Assembly (NCBI GenBank): GCA_965119685.1 | Contig: OZ221971.1 | Span: forward strand, 186,001-250,000 | DNA from: Merdibacter sp965119685 | GTDB taxonomy: Bacteria > Bacillota_I > Bacilli_A > Erysipelotrichales > Erysipelotrichaceae | Direction: 5' to 3' | DNA length: 64,000 nucleotides | Part shown: positions 40,929-50,064 of the stretch, in pieces | Numbering within the stretch: position 1 is the first letter of the stretch | How the letters are laid out: each line of letters opens with the position of its first letter | Program-made: the position numbers and the translations under genes | Notes under the pieces: generated by a model | Told to the model about the DNA's origin: nothing | The model's input: only the letters and a program-made list of their open reading frames with translations | Database searches by the model: none

Positions 40929-41963
40929 ATGGAGAAATCGTATATCAAGCATGTGCTCACGCTGTTAGATCATTATGAGATCCGCGGAATTGACCTCAAT
41001 CAGGCGGTGGAGGATGTCTACAACCAGCTGCGAATCGAGTCGCATCACTTCCCTTCCAAGAAGCAGATCAAGCACGACTTGGAGGCGCTCATTCAGGCCG
41101 GGATGATGCGAAAGCTCTCGCGGGGCTATGACGTAACGCCCAATGCGACGATATACGCCCGCTGCGGCGCCAACACGCTGTTGGAGGATCTTGCGCTGTT
41201 CGCCTGCATGTTCAGCGATCCCCGTCATGACACACGGTTAGCGTCGCTGTTCAACGGCTCTTTCAGCGAGGAAGAGCTGCAGGCGATACTGCCTAAGCTG
41301 TTCTATGAACTCATTTGGCAAAGCCGTCTGTTCACCATCACTCCCGATGGCCGCTTTCATCTCTCCAAAATGATTCTTAGCTCATGCAAGCGCATCTGCG
41401 AAGAATATGAGAGTCCCCGTCCTCCGCTCACCTCTCCGACGATCCTATGCCACTACCTGAAAACCATCTATCCCTCCTCCAAGGAGCAATGGAAAAACAA
41501 GGAAAAGGAAATCGTCGCTTACCCCTATCTCGATGAAATCTTACAGGTGCTGCCAAGACGGGGCATCCCGAACAACCGTGAGGAATCCCGGCAGCTGCAA
41601 GCCTTTTACAAAGATACGCTCTTTCATGAGTTCGACCATCGCTGCCCGCTGTGCGATATTCATCTGCCGCACATGCTGATCGCATCGCACATCAAGCCGT
41701 TTCGCGATTGTGCGCATCTCTATGAGCCAATCGACAACAACAACGGACTGCTGCTGTGCCGCAACCACGACTATCTTTTCGATCAGGGCTTCATCAGTTT
41801 TCAGGATGACGGGACGCTGTTGGTGTGCAACGAGCTGAAACATGAGGAGGACTATTCCCTCATCTACCATCTGCCGATGGGATACAAGCTCGACGAGTCA
41901 TTGCTGACGCTGGAGCGAAAGCTGTTTTTACAATACCACCGCCGTCACATCTTCCAACGCTGA
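40929..41963 (+). CDS. HNH endonuclease family protein
   Basis: A 344-residue protein. Residues 1-90 look like a winged-helix head (IRGIDLNQAVEDVYNQLRIE, KKQIKHDLEALIQAGMMRKL). Residues about 235-300 are an HNH domain: HRCPLCDIHLPHMLIASHIK, NNNGLLLCRNHDYLFDQGFI, with a CxxC and a later Cys/His as metal ligands. This HNH type occurs in stand-alone restriction nucleases. No methyltransferase is adjacent. ATG 40929 follows AAAGGAGG. Confidence 0.82.
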   Translation: MEKSYIKHVLTLLDHYEIRGIDLNQAVEDVYNQLRIESHHFPSKKQIKHDLEALIQAGMMRKLSRGYDVTPNATIYARCGANTLLEDLALFACMFSDPRHDTRLASLFNGSFSEEELQAILPKLFYELIWQSRLFTITPDGRFHLSKMILSSCKRICEEYESPRPPLTSPTILCHYLKTIYPSSKEQWKNKEKEIVAYPYLDEILQVLPRRGIPNNREESRQLQAFYKDTLFHEFDHRCPLCDIHLPHMLIASHIKPFRDCAHLYEPIDNNNGLLLCRNHDYLFDQGFISFQDDGTLLVCNELKHEEDYSLIYHLPMGYKLDESLLTLERKLFLQYHRRHIFQR

Positions 41964-42142
41964 GAGATTGAACACGCCGTACTCCATGCGCCATCCTAGC
42001 GCAAATCATACAGACGCCCATGCCGAGAGCGCCGCTGACAGAGCGCGCCCCCTTTTTATTGCTGTTTGGATAGCAAGCATAGCATGCGAAAACACCCGGA
42101 TAACAAGCTGCGCGGTCATGAAGCGCATCGGTTTGCAAAATG

Positions 42143-42167
42143 AAAAAAGGGACCGTTGATCGTCCCT
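42143..42167 (-). terminator. terminator of the yabP-yabQ-divIC operon
   Basis: AGGGAC / GTCCC(T) stem followed on the minus strand by six T, about 80 bases after divIC. Confidence 0.75.
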
Positions 42168-42245
42168 CAAAGCACTTTTTCTCTCAGCGCACGATGACTG
42201 CGCTTGTTTTTGTAGTACGCATTTCCATGCGAGTGATGTGCACGC

Positions 42246-42557
42246 TTAAGAATCCCCCTGCGCGCTTGGCAGCTTGAACACCTGCTCGCCGTCCTTTGTC
42301 ACCAGATATTTGCCCCGTACCATATACTTCAGATACTCCGGGTCCTGTAACTTTTCCTTCTGTTCCTCCAAGCTGCTTTGTTCCGCTTGCAGCCCCGCGA
42401 TCTGCGCATTGTTTTGCGCGATCTGATCCTTTAGCTGAAACATCGTCAAAACATCCTGCGCACAGCCGTATAATAAGAAGAACGAGAGAGATGCCATCAA
42501 CAGACAGCAGACGACTTTAGCCGGTGTTGTCAACGTTCTTTTTCTTTTTGCTGCCAC
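42246..42557 (-). CDS. divIC: FtsB/DivIC-type septum initiator
   Basis: A 103-residue bitopic division protein: a basic cytoplasmic N-terminus, one membrane helix at about residues 15-32, then an extracellular coiled coil (QLKDQIAQNNAQIAGLQAEQ) and a short tail (YLKYMVRGKYLVTKDGEQVF) that is typical of DivIC. It works with FtsL and DivIB at the septum. It overlaps yabQ by 41 bases, the order yabP-yabQ-divIC being that of Bacillus. Confidence 0.9.
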   Translation of the reverse strand: MAAKRKRTLTTPAKVVCCLLMASLSFFLLYGCAQDVLTMFQLKDQIAQNNAQIAGLQAEQSSLEEQKEKLQDPEYLKYMVRGKYLVTKDGEQVFKLPSAQGDS

Positions 42558-42954
42558 GGCGATCCCTCCTCTTTTTACGCTTGGGTGTGTTCTTTTTTAT
42601 TATACCAAGCACAGCGGATTTCGCAACAGCAATTTTATGAAAAATACGGTGAAGAAAATGGCGGACAACGCTGAACCAGCGATGAAACAGCGCAAAATAA
42701 AAGCGATAATACACAAAAGCCCCCAGCACGAAGCACAGGATGAGGTAAATGTTGGTAATGGCTCCGTTGAGAGGCAGCAGCGCAAAAAACATCGCCGCGG
42801 CAAAGAGGGCGTGATAGCCCGCCTCACATAACAGCGTTACCGGATAAAAGCGCCTCGTCTGTGTCAGCACCTGTACAAATGAAAACCCAAACCCATACAC
42901 CCAGCCGGCTAACAGATGAAATAAAATGACCTGAATCTGAACGCGCAGCAGCAT
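42517..42954 (-). CDS. yabQ: spore cortex protein YabQ
   Basis: A 145-residue membrane protein needed for the spore cortex. Four hydrophobic helices take up the first 110 residues, and the tail is very basic (KKNTPKRKKRRDRRGSKKKK). Similarity is low, as is usual for YabQ; the call rests also on position between yabP and divIC. It starts on the last base of yabP. It points to a spore-forming host. Confidence 0.82.
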   Translation of the reverse strand: MLLRVQIQVILFHLLAGWVYGFGFSFVQVLTQTRRFYPVTLLCEAGYHALFAAAMFFALLPLNGAITNIYLILCFVLGAFVYYRFYFALFHRWFSVVRHFLHRIFHKIAVAKSAVLGIIKKNTPKRKKRRDRRGSKKKKNVDNTG

Positions 42955-43253
42955 TACTTAAACAGACGTGCAAACAGCGAGCCGCGCTCCTGTCCCTTTT
43001 TCCCGGACACATAGTTGATGGAATCGATACTGCCTTTGATGATGACGTCGCCGTGCTCGGTATCCAGCTTTCCCAAGGTGAGATCCTTTCCGCTCACTAA
43101 CATCCATCCCAGCGTCGTTTCCAGCAGAAATTCATTTGAATCAAAGCTGTCAATCTGCTTCACCCCGCTAAGCTCCATCGTCTTGCGATCTTTGATCAAT
43201 ACATTGTGATACGGGCTCGTTTCAAAGCGCAGCGGATTGCTGTGATCCTCCAT
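42954..43253 (-). CDS. yabP: sporulation protein YabP
   Basis: A 99-residue soluble protein of the YabP family (sporulation, mother cell). It shows HNVLIKDRKTMELSGVKQID, SFDSNEFLLETTLGWMLVSG and GDVIIKGSIDSINYV. ATG 43253 has GGAGG at nine bases; the in-frame ATG at 43277 is too far. The S4-domain gene yabO that precedes yabP in Bacillus is missing. Confidence 0.9.
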   Translation of the reverse strand: MEDHSNPLRFETSPYHNVLIKDRKTMELSGVKQIDSFDSNEFLLETTLGWMLVSGKDLTLGKLDTEHGDVIIKGSIDSINYVSGKKGQERGSLFARLFK

Positions 43254-43269
43254 GCAGCTTTCCCTCCTC

Positions 43270-43614
43270 TCATTCATCTATATGCGCGCGCTTTGTTTCT
43301 ATGCGTGATGGGGATGCATCAAAATTTTGTCTTTCCCTCTGTGCCCCACCGCTCGAAACACCCATTTTGTCCGTGCTTCTTCCCTTTTCATCTAACAGCA
43401 CTCTCCTTTCATTCTCATCAAGCGTTGTTTTCTCTTTCTGATAGAGGGCGAGGGCTTTCTCTTGACTATCCAAATGCCGCGATAATGCTATACCATCACT
43501 TCCTCTCCTTGTGTTTCTTTGCTTTCGCAATCGCTTGTTTTTGATCTTTTTCACAGGTTCCCGCGTATACTTACCCCATTTTTCAGAAAACGCTTTCAAT
43601 CTTGAAATTGACAT
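43270..43614 (-). CDS. possible small basic protein upstream of yabP
   Basis: A 114-codon frame with a very basic first half (KKIKNKRLRKQRNTRRG). It ends 17 bases before yabP. No family is recognised, the start has only a weak GGGG site two bases away, and composition is not clearly coding. It may instead be the leader of the yabP operon. Confidence 0.25.
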   Translation of the reverse strand: MSISRLKAFSEKWGKYTREPVKKIKNKRLRKQRNTRRGSDGIALSRHLDSQEKALALYQKEKTTLDENERRVLLDEKGRSTDKMGVSSGGAQRERQNFDASPSRIETKRAHIDE

Positions 43615-43670
43615 CTGCCCCTGAGAACGGTATCATTATTCTGAAAAGACAGGGATAGGAGTGTTATATC

Positions 43671-45152
43671 GTGCATAGAGAAAAATTTTCTTCCCGTTTG
43701 GGATTTATCCTCATCAGCGCCGGCTGTGCTGTCGGACTGGGGAATGTTTGGCGCTTTCCTTACATCACCGGACAATACGGAGGCGCCGCTTTTGTCATCA
43801 TCTACTTGATTTTCTTGGTGTTGATGGGACTGCCGATCATGACGATGGAGTTCTCGGTCGGACGCGCATCTCAGCGTTCCGCGGCGAAATCGTTTGAGGT
43901 GCTGGAGCCTAAGGGGACTAAGTGGCATTGGATCAAGGTTATTCCGTTTATCGGCAATTACATGCTGATGATGTTTTATACGACCGTCGGCGGCTGGATG
44001 TTCGCCTACTTCTTCAAAATGGCAAACGGCGAGCTGGCCAATCTGGATGCGGCCGGCGTCAACAACGCCTTTAACGCCTTTCTCGCCGACCCTTTCCAGC
44101 AGATTTTGTGGATGGTGGCAGTCGTCATCCTCGGCTTTCTGATCTGCTCGCGCGGCTTGAAAAACGGTGTGGAGAAGGTCTCCAAATACATGATGGCGGC
44201 GTTGTTTGTCATCATGATCGTGCTGGCGGTGCACAGCTTTTTCCTCTCCGGGGCAAAAGAGGGACTCTCTTTCTACCTCATTCCGGATTTTCAAAGGGCG
44301 CTGGAAACCTATTCCTTGCAGACGATCATCTTTGAAGCATTGGGGCAGGCGTTCTTTACGCTGAGCTTGGGAATCGGCGCGCTGGCGATCTTTGGCAGCT
44401 ACATCGAAAAGGATCACTCGCTGGTCTCCGAGAGTCTCAACGTCGTCATCTTGGATACGTTTGTCGCCTTTGTATCGGGACTGATCATCTTCCCGGCCTG
44501 CTTCACTTACAACATTGACGCCGGCAGCGGCCCGGGACTTGTCTTTGTCACCCTGCCGACGACTTTCAATGCGATGCCCGGCGGTCAGATCTGGGGTGCG
44601 CTGTTCTTTCTGTTCTTGGCGTTTGCGGCGTTTACGACAGTCATCGCCGTCTTTGAGAATCTGGTCGCTTTCGGGATGGACTATGGCTGGAGCAGACGCA
44701 AGTCGGTCATCGTCAATTTCATCGGCGTGCTGATTCTCTCGCTGCCTTGTGCGCTGGGCTTCAACGTGCTGAGCGGTATTCAGCCGCTGGGCTTAGGGAC
44801 GACAATTCAGGACTTGGAGGATTTCATCGTCTCCAACAACCTGCTGCCCTTAGGCTCTTTGATGTACCTGCTGTTTTGTACCAGCCGTTATGGCTGGGGC
44901 TGGAAAGGCTACTATGAGGAAGTAAACAGCGGCAAGGGACTGAAGCTGCCTGCCATCACCCGCTTTTACATCAGCTACATTTTGCCGCTGATCGTGCTCT
45001 TTATCCTGTTTGAGGGCTATCTGGCAAAGTTTTCGCTGCCATGGAGCCTCGTCATCCCTTGCTGCTTCATAGCGTATGCCGGCTACATCCTGTTACAGTC
45101 TTATCTCGTTGAGCGAAAACGGCTGAAACAGCAAGCGCCGACGACAAAATAA
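43671..45152 (+). CDS. sodium-dependent transporter, NSS/SNF family
   Basis: A 493-residue, 12-helix importer for an amino acid or related compound driven by sodium. The N-terminus SRLGFILISAGCAVGLGNVW RFPY (residues 8-31) is the NSS sodium/substrate site. Start GTG after ATAGGAG. No partner genes are adjacent. A terminator follows at once. Confidence 0.93.
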   Translation: MHREKFSSRLGFILISAGCAVGLGNVWRFPYITGQYGGAAFVIIYLIFLVLMGLPIMTMEFSVGRASQRSAAKSFEVLEPKGTKWHWIKVIPFIGNYMLMMFYTTVGGWMFAYFFKMANGELANLDAAGVNNAFNAFLADPFQQILWMVAVVILGFLICSRGLKNGVEKVSKYMMAALFVIMIVLAVHSFFLSGAKEGLSFYLIPDFQRALETYSLQTIIFEALGQAFFTLSLGIGALAIFGSYIEKDHSLVSESLNVVILDTFVAFVSGLIIFPACFTYNIDAGSGPGLVFVTLPTTFNAMPGGQIWGALFFLFLAFAAFTTVIAVFENLVAFGMDYGWSRRKSVIVNFIGVLILSLPCALGFNVLSGIQPLGLGTTIQDLEDFIVSNNLLPLGSLMYLLFCTSRYGWGWKGYYEEVNSGKGLKLPAITRFYISYILPLIVLFILFEGYLAKFSLPWSLVIPCCFIAYAGYILLQSYLVERKRLKQQAPTTK

Positions 45153-45160
45153 CATCTGTG

Positions 45161-45199
45161 ATCGAAGATGATCCCCATGTGATTGTCTTCGATTTTTTT
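45161..45199 (+). terminator. terminator of the NSS transporter gene
   Basis: ATCGAAGA / TCTTCGAT stem with 17-base loop and seven T. Confidence 0.88.
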
Positions 45200-45441
45200 A
45201 TGTGCTTTTTTCGCAGAGAGAGCGATGGCTGAAATTGAGACCTCCTTGCGAACATCACCGCGAATGAGCGATGGTTTTTTTACATATTCCCGCCCGCTGT
45301 ACATCCTGCGATCACCTTCCTGACACATAACATCCGCTTGTCTCTCCCCTTTGCTCATTGTACGATTTGCTGCAATAAAGAGACTTTGCATTTAGCTTTG
45401 GCAAGGCTTTGGACCTCTGTTTCTCACCCCGCGCTTTTTCT
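45200..45441. other. intergenic region before the CPBP protease gene
   Basis: No gene, riboswitch or T-box signature seen in the roughly 240 bases between the terminator and the promoter. Confidence 0.5.
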
Positions 45442-45470
45442 CGACAAATCTTATGGTTATCGTTACAATA
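45442..45470 (+). promoter_or_regulatory. sigma-A promoter of the CPBP protease gene
   Basis: TCGACA (45442-45447), 17-base spacer, TACAAT (45465-45470), 44 bases before the start codon. Confidence 0.78.
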
Positions 45471-45513
45471 GAGCTAAACAGATGATTGTTCATATAGAAA
45501 GAGGGATGCTTTC

Positions 45514-46410
45514 ATGTACGAAACACCAAAGCGAAGATTTACCTATGCCAGCCTTTCTCTGCTGGTCTACCTGTTGATTTCTTTTGCCATTTCGGCATTG
45601 CTCTTAGCGTGGACGCGTGTCGGCTATCGCCTGTTCTCCTACCGCTCGCTGGTCAACCTGCTCTATCTTTCCATGCTGGCGGGGATGGGCATCACCGTTC
45701 TCATCATTCAGCTGTGTTTTCGCAAAAAGCTCAGCCTGCGTCTGCATCTGCCAAAGCGCACGTTGTCGAAAAAGGAGATCTTTCTGGCGCTCTTGTTCGG
45801 CGTCGGCATGAATATCGCCTTTACCCTGCTGTTCAATCTGCTCTTCGAGCTGTTTTCCATCGATTCTTCCAGCGGCATCTACCTCAGCGGCGACCCGCTC
45901 TCTTCCTTGTTGATGGTGTTTACCATCGTCATCGTCACGCCGATCTTCGAGGAATATCTGTTTCGCGGCGTCGTCTTGATGACGCTGCAGCGCTATGGTG
46001 ATTGGTTTGCCCTCATAGTGACCTCGCTATTGTTTGCGATGATGCACGGCACTTTCTCACAGGCCGTCTGTGTCTTCTGTTTAGGTCTTGCCATGGGGTA
46101 TGTTACTTTGCGCAGCGGCCGCCTGTTGATCGCCACGCTCTTTCATATGGCTAACAATGCGCTGGCGGTGTTATCGCTGTTGAATGACAGCGAGGTCTTC
46201 CAGGTGACGCTGTCGTTATTGCTGATGGTTGCGGCGGTAGGTGCGCTGATCCTGCTCATCTGCCTGTTCGTTAAGCGAAAGGAATGGATGGCACGCCTGC
46301 GCGGTGTTTATGATTATCCGCTGCGTCTGTTCTTTCACAACTGGGCGAGCATTACGCTTGTTGTGTTGTTAGTGATCTCCATGCTCGTCAGCTTTTTCCA
46401 AGCGCTTTGA
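45514..46410 (+). CDS. CPBP-family intramembrane metalloprotease
   Basis: A 298-residue polytopic membrane protein of the CAAX protease/bacteriocin-processing family. The catalytic Glu pair is in PIFEEYLFRG (EExxxR) and further His residues are in MMHGTFSQ and LFHMANN. These proteases act within the membrane on prenylated or peptide substrates, and some give immunity to bacteriocins. No bacteriocin gene is seen nearby. It has its own promoter. Confidence 0.92.
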   Translation: MYETPKRRFTYASLSLLVYLLISFAISALLLAWTRVGYRLFSYRSLVNLLYLSMLAGMGITVLIIQLCFRKKLSLRLHLPKRTLSKKEIFLALLFGVGMNIAFTLLFNLLFELFSIDSSSGIYLSGDPLSSLLMVFTIVIVTPIFEEYLFRGVVLMTLQRYGDWFALIVTSLLFAMMHGTFSQAVCVFCLGLAMGYVTLRSGRLLIATLFHMANNALAVLSLLNDSEVFQVTLSLLLMVAAVGALILLICLFVKRKEWMARLRGVYDYPLRLFFHNWASITLVVLLVISMLVSFFQAL

Positions 46411-46475
46411 CGCTTGCGATCGTCAGTTTATGTTCATGATCTGTCGTTCTATTGGGATAGGAAAGGGGAATCAGA

Positions 46476-47744
46476 ATGCAGGAACCTCTCGCATACCGCA
46501 TGCGGCCACAGACGCTTGACGAAGTGGTCGGACAGCAACACTTGATCGCACCGGGCGCCGTCCTGCGCCGCTGTGTGGAAGAAAAAAGACTGTTTTCGAT
46601 GATTTTCTACGGTGCGCCGGGCATGGGGAAAACGACGTTAGCAACGGTGTTGGCAAACGAGGTGCAGCTGCCCTATCGCATGTTCAATGCGGTCAACGGC
46701 ACGAAGAAGGATTTAGACGCACTCTTTGCAGAAGCTCGCATGTTTCCCGGTCTCGTCGTCATCATCGATGAGGTGCACCGGTTAAACAAGGATAAGCAGG
46801 ATCTGCTGCTGCCGCATGTGGAAAACGGAAGCATCACGTTTATCGGGGCGACAACGGCAAATCCGCTGCATGCCATCAATCCGGCCATCCGCTCCCGCTG
46901 TCACCTCTTTGAGGTAAAGACGCTGAGTGAGGAGGACATCTGCGTCGCCATTCGCCGCGCCCTTCACAGCGATCGGGGATTGGGCGGCCGTGTGGAGATG
47001 GAAGAGGAAGCGATGCGCTTTATCGCCCGTCAAAGTCTGGGAGATGTGCGCTATGCTTTTAACCTGACGGAGCTTGCCACAGCCTTGGCGAAAGAGGGAA
47101 GAATCACCCGCGCCCTTTTGGAAACGATCCCCTTTGCGGCCAATCGGCGCAGCTTTAAGGGAGACGATGGGCATTATGATCTGCTCAGCGCCTTTCAAAA
47201 ATCCATCCGCGGCAGTGACGTGAACGCGGCGCTCTATTACCTCGGCATGCTCATCGAGAGCGGGGATATGGAGTCCATCGAGCGCCGGCTGCTCGTCATC
47301 GCCTATGAGGACATCGGCTTAGGCAATCCGGCAGCGATCGCCCGCACCGTGCAGGCCGTCGACGCCGCTAAGCGCATCGGTTTTCCGGAAGGACGCATCC
47401 CTTTAAGCGCAGCCGTCATCGACTTGGCGCTGTCTCCGAAATCCCGCAGTGCGGAAGAAGCGATCGACGCTGCCATGCGCTGTGCCCGTACACGTTCTGC
47501 GGCGATGCCGGATTATCTGAAATACACGCCGACCGCCTTGCAGCAGGAAGATCGCTACGACTACTCACTGCCGCAGCTGTGGCCGTATATCCAATATTTG
47601 CCGGATGCAATCAAGGACGAACGCTTTTATTACCCGGGAAATCAAGGGAAGTATGAGAAAGCGTTAGCTGAAAATGAGCAGAAGCTGCGCCGTCATCAAC
47701 GAACAAGCGATATGCGCGGCTTAAAAGAAAAGTTGAAGAAGTAA
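46476..47744 (+). CDS. rarA: replication-associated recombination protein A (RarA/MgsA)
   Basis: A clamp-loader-like AAA+ ATPase that works at stalled forks. The 422-residue protein has EPLAYRMRPQTLDEVVGQQH, Walker A FYGAPGMGKTTLA, Walker B VVIIDEVHRLN, sensor 1 FIGATTANP, and the C-terminal MgsA domain (ESGDMESIERRLLVIAYEDI). All motifs are intact. AGGAAAGGGG precedes the start. Confidence 0.96.
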   Translation: MQEPLAYRMRPQTLDEVVGQQHLIAPGAVLRRCVEEKRLFSMIFYGAPGMGKTTLATVLANEVQLPYRMFNAVNGTKKDLDALFAEARMFPGLVVIIDEVHRLNKDKQDLLLPHVENGSITFIGATTANPLHAINPAIRSRCHLFEVKTLSEEDICVAIRRALHSDRGLGGRVEMEEEAMRFIARQSLGDVRYAFNLTELATALAKEGRITRALLETIPFAANRRSFKGDDGHYDLLSAFQKSIRGSDVNAALYYLGMLIESGDMESIERRLLVIAYEDIGLGNPAAIARTVQAVDAAKRIGFPEGRIPLSAAVIDLALSPKSRSAEEAIDAAMRCARTRSAAMPDYLKYTPTALQQEDRYDYSLPQLWPYIQYLPDAIKDERFYYPGNQGKYEKALAENEQKLRRHQRTSDMRGLKEKLKK

Positions 47745-48046
47745 TGCGCACTTTGCGTCACATGATGTATGGCTCATTTCATTCAAGGACAGATTTCAAA
47801 GAAGCTTGCTCCTTGCCTTTTCCGCTGATGGAGTGCTTACATCCCCATCCCGCAAAAAGACTGCCACACCTGCAATAAGCATCTGTCGGTGTTGATAAGA
47901 AACCCTTTTGCGAAAACGCGTATGATCGAGATCACCGCCAGCGCCGGGCAAATGTCTTTTTTCAAAAAAACATTTATATTGACATCCCAGCCATACCCAT
48001 TGGACCGATACTCTCTCATCCTGCATTTCCCCTGCCATCCGCTATC
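47745..48046. other. intergenic region downstream of rarA
   Basis: About 300 bases without a supported gene; ends in the strong shared terminator. Confidence 0.5.
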
Positions 48047-48092
48047 AAAAAAAACAGGGAGGCTCATTCCCATGACAGCCTTCCTGTTTTTC
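48047..48092. terminator. bidirectional terminator between rarA and cutC
   Basis: AAAACAGGGAGGCT / AGCCTTCCTGTTTT, a 14-bp stem with one G-U pair. T runs lie on both strands between convergent genes. Confidence 0.9.
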
Positions 48093-48156
48093 TATACTCT
48101 AACATGCTTTTTTCATGATCGCTCATCAGCTTTGCACACCGTCACTGCATACAGAG

Positions 48157-48903
48157 CTAGCCGCGCACCGTCTGCACCAGCTGCCTGACGAGCGCTTCCT
48201 CTACCACATCATACGCCATCGCATAAGGAGCGTCCAGATAGGCGTAGCTGACATTGCCCCGCGCACTGGTCAAGTCCTCGCGATACCCCTTGCAGGAGGA
48301 ATGTACCTGATGAATCCCCGTAGATGCGATCAGCTCTCTCGCGTTGCCCGCATTCACGCCGCTGCCGGCCAACAGCTCAATCTTATCGCCATAACGCATC
48401 TGCAATTCTCTGATGAGCTTTTCTCCCTGCACGGCCTTTGCCTGCGCACCGCTGGTAAGCACACGGTCAATGCCGCAGCTGATTAACGTCTCCATCGCCG
48501 CATACGGATTCACCGTTACATCAAACGCGCGATGAAACACCGCTTCCTTGCCAAAGCGATGAATCAGCTCGCTCATCTGCTTTGTCTTCTCCACATCCAC
48601 GCTGCCATCCGCATGTAAAAAGCCAAACGCGATGCCATCCGCACCGTTTTCCAACAGCAGCTTTGCTTCCTCCATCATAATCTGCGTATCCGCTGCATCA
48701 TAACAAAATCCTGCGCCGCGCGGACGCACCATGCAGACGACTTGCAGCGCCGTCTCCTGTTTTACCCGCCGCAAAGCGGCAACGCTCGCCGTCAGCCCGC
48801 CGACACTCAGCGCGCTGTTGAGCTCCACCCGATCGGCACCGCCTTTGGCTGCCGCCAAACAGTCCGCATAGCTGCCTGCGCAAATTTCCACAATATTAGT
48901 CAT
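48157..48903 (-). CDS. cutC: CutC family protein
   Basis: A 248-residue TIM-barrel protein of the CutC family, linked by old work to copper but with no firm activity. It shows NIVEICAGSYADCLAAAKGG, ADRVELNSALSVGGLT and a conserved VCMVRPRGAGF. ATG 48903 overlaps the peptidase stop by eight bases; GTG 48912 is also possible. Its place at the end of a glycopeptide-like operon suggests a sugar-related role. Confidence 0.9.
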   Translation of the reverse strand: MTNIVEICAGSYADCLAAAKGGADRVELNSALSVGGLTASVAALRRVKQETALQVVCMVRPRGAGFCYDAADTQIMMEEAKLLLENGADGIAFGFLHADGSVDVEKTKQMSELIHRFGKEAVFHRAFDVTVNPYAAMETLISCGIDRVLTSGAQAKAVQGEKLIRELQMRYGDKIELLAGSGVNAGNARELIASTGIHQVHSSCKGYREDLTSARGNVSYAYLDAPYAMAYDVVEEALVRQLVQTVRG

Positions 48904-50023
48904 CTGGATCACCGTTTGCCACCCGTACCATGCTCAATGCGTAAATCTTCGCATTGGTGATGAGATCCTTGCGATCCATCCATTCATCCGGCAGGTGGGC
49001 AATTCCTTTCTGTCCCGGAAAACTTGGGCCGAAAGGGACAATATGCGGCATCAGCTTCGCATACGTCCCTCCGCTCGTCGTCACCGGCGTGCCATCCATT
49101 CCCGTAACCGCTTCATATGTGTCCTGTAAGGTACGGCACAAGAAGCAGTCTTTTTCAAAGCGCACCGGATCATAATTATGCACGCATCGCAGATGGAGAT
49201 GCTCGTTTAGCTTCGTACGTATCTGCGCTTCGATCTCCTCGTTGCTGATACATGCCGGATAGCTGAGCACAAAGTCAAAGCACAAGTCCTCTTCCCCCTG
49301 CACCAGCCGCATAGAGCGAAGCTGCATCGTACCAAACTCGGCGTCGCTGATCGCCAGCCCCAGACGATCGGCATTTTCCTTGCTGCTCAGCAGATATTCA
49401 TTCACAAAGGCGTTGAATTCCCGCTGGTGACGAAAAGCCGTGCTCACCCGATAGTGACAGCGTCCCCGCTCGGCGTAAACCACCGGGTATTTACAATCCG
49501 GCGTCCACCCCATCAGCGGCGGACGTTTCACCTTCAGATAATGCTCCAGATCCGCAAATCCGCTTTCCTCATCGGTTCCAAACAGCACCCAGATCGGATG
49601 CTTTGTCACAATGCCCAGCTCTTTTATCGCATAGAGCGCATACAGACAGGAAAGCACCGGTCCCTTATTGTCTAAAATGCCGCGGGCATAGATGCGTCCG
49701 TCCACCTCTTCGCAGCCAAAGGGCGGATGCGTCCAGCCATCACCGACTCCCACAACATCCAAATGCCCGAACACGCCGATATAATCCGTGTCTTCTTCGC
49801 TGCCGTACTTCGCAATTCCCACACGGTGATCGACATTCTCCACCGTAAAGCCCAGCTCTTGCGCCAAGCGCAGCGTCTCCTCCAACGCAGTGTTGACTCC
49901 CTCGCCAAAGGGCATGTCTTCCTGCGGCTCGCCGCGTACGCTGTCAATGCGCACGATGCGTTTGATCCCCTCGATCATCTGATCGGAAATCTCATCTATT
50001 TTTTTCAATAACGCTTCTTCCAT
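48896..50023 (-). CDS. M20-family dipeptidase (Sapep/PepV-like)
   Basis: A zinc/manganese dipeptidase, 375 residues. Metal-binding motifs are GVFGHLDVVGVGDGW (His-x-Asp) and LFGTDEESGFADLE; the bridging Asp is in GILDNKGP. It is about 90 residues shorter than typical PepV (about 470), perhaps with a reduced lid domain. ATG 50023 follows AAGGCGG. It is third or fourth in a PTS/asparaginase operon, where it may cut peptides left on glycans. Confidence 0.88.
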   Translation of the reverse strand: MEEALLKKIDEISDQMIEGIKRIVRIDSVRGEPQEDMPFGEGVNTALEETLRLAQELGFTVENVDHRVGIAKYGSEEDTDYIGVFGHLDVVGVGDGWTHPPFGCEEVDGRIYARGILDNKGPVLSCLYALYAIKELGIVTKHPIWVLFGTDEESGFADLEHYLKVKRPPLMGWTPDCKYPVVYAERGRCHYRVSTAFRHQREFNAFVNEYLLSSKENADRLGLAISDAEFGTMQLRSMRLVQGEEDLCFDFVLSYPACISNEEIEAQIRTKLNEHLHLRCVHNYDPVRFEKDCFLCRTLQDTYEAVTGMDGTPVTTSGGTYAKLMPHIVPFGPSFPGQKGIAHLPDEWMDRKDLITNAKIYALSMVRVANGDPDD

Positions 50024-50064
50024 ATCACATCCGCCTTTTTGCAATGCACGCTGCAGACAACCGC

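Noticed and set aside
45200..45441. T-box or riboswitch before the CPBP protease gene
   Set aside because: A short ACCGCG-like string is present, but the T-box antiterminator consensus and specifier stem are absent.
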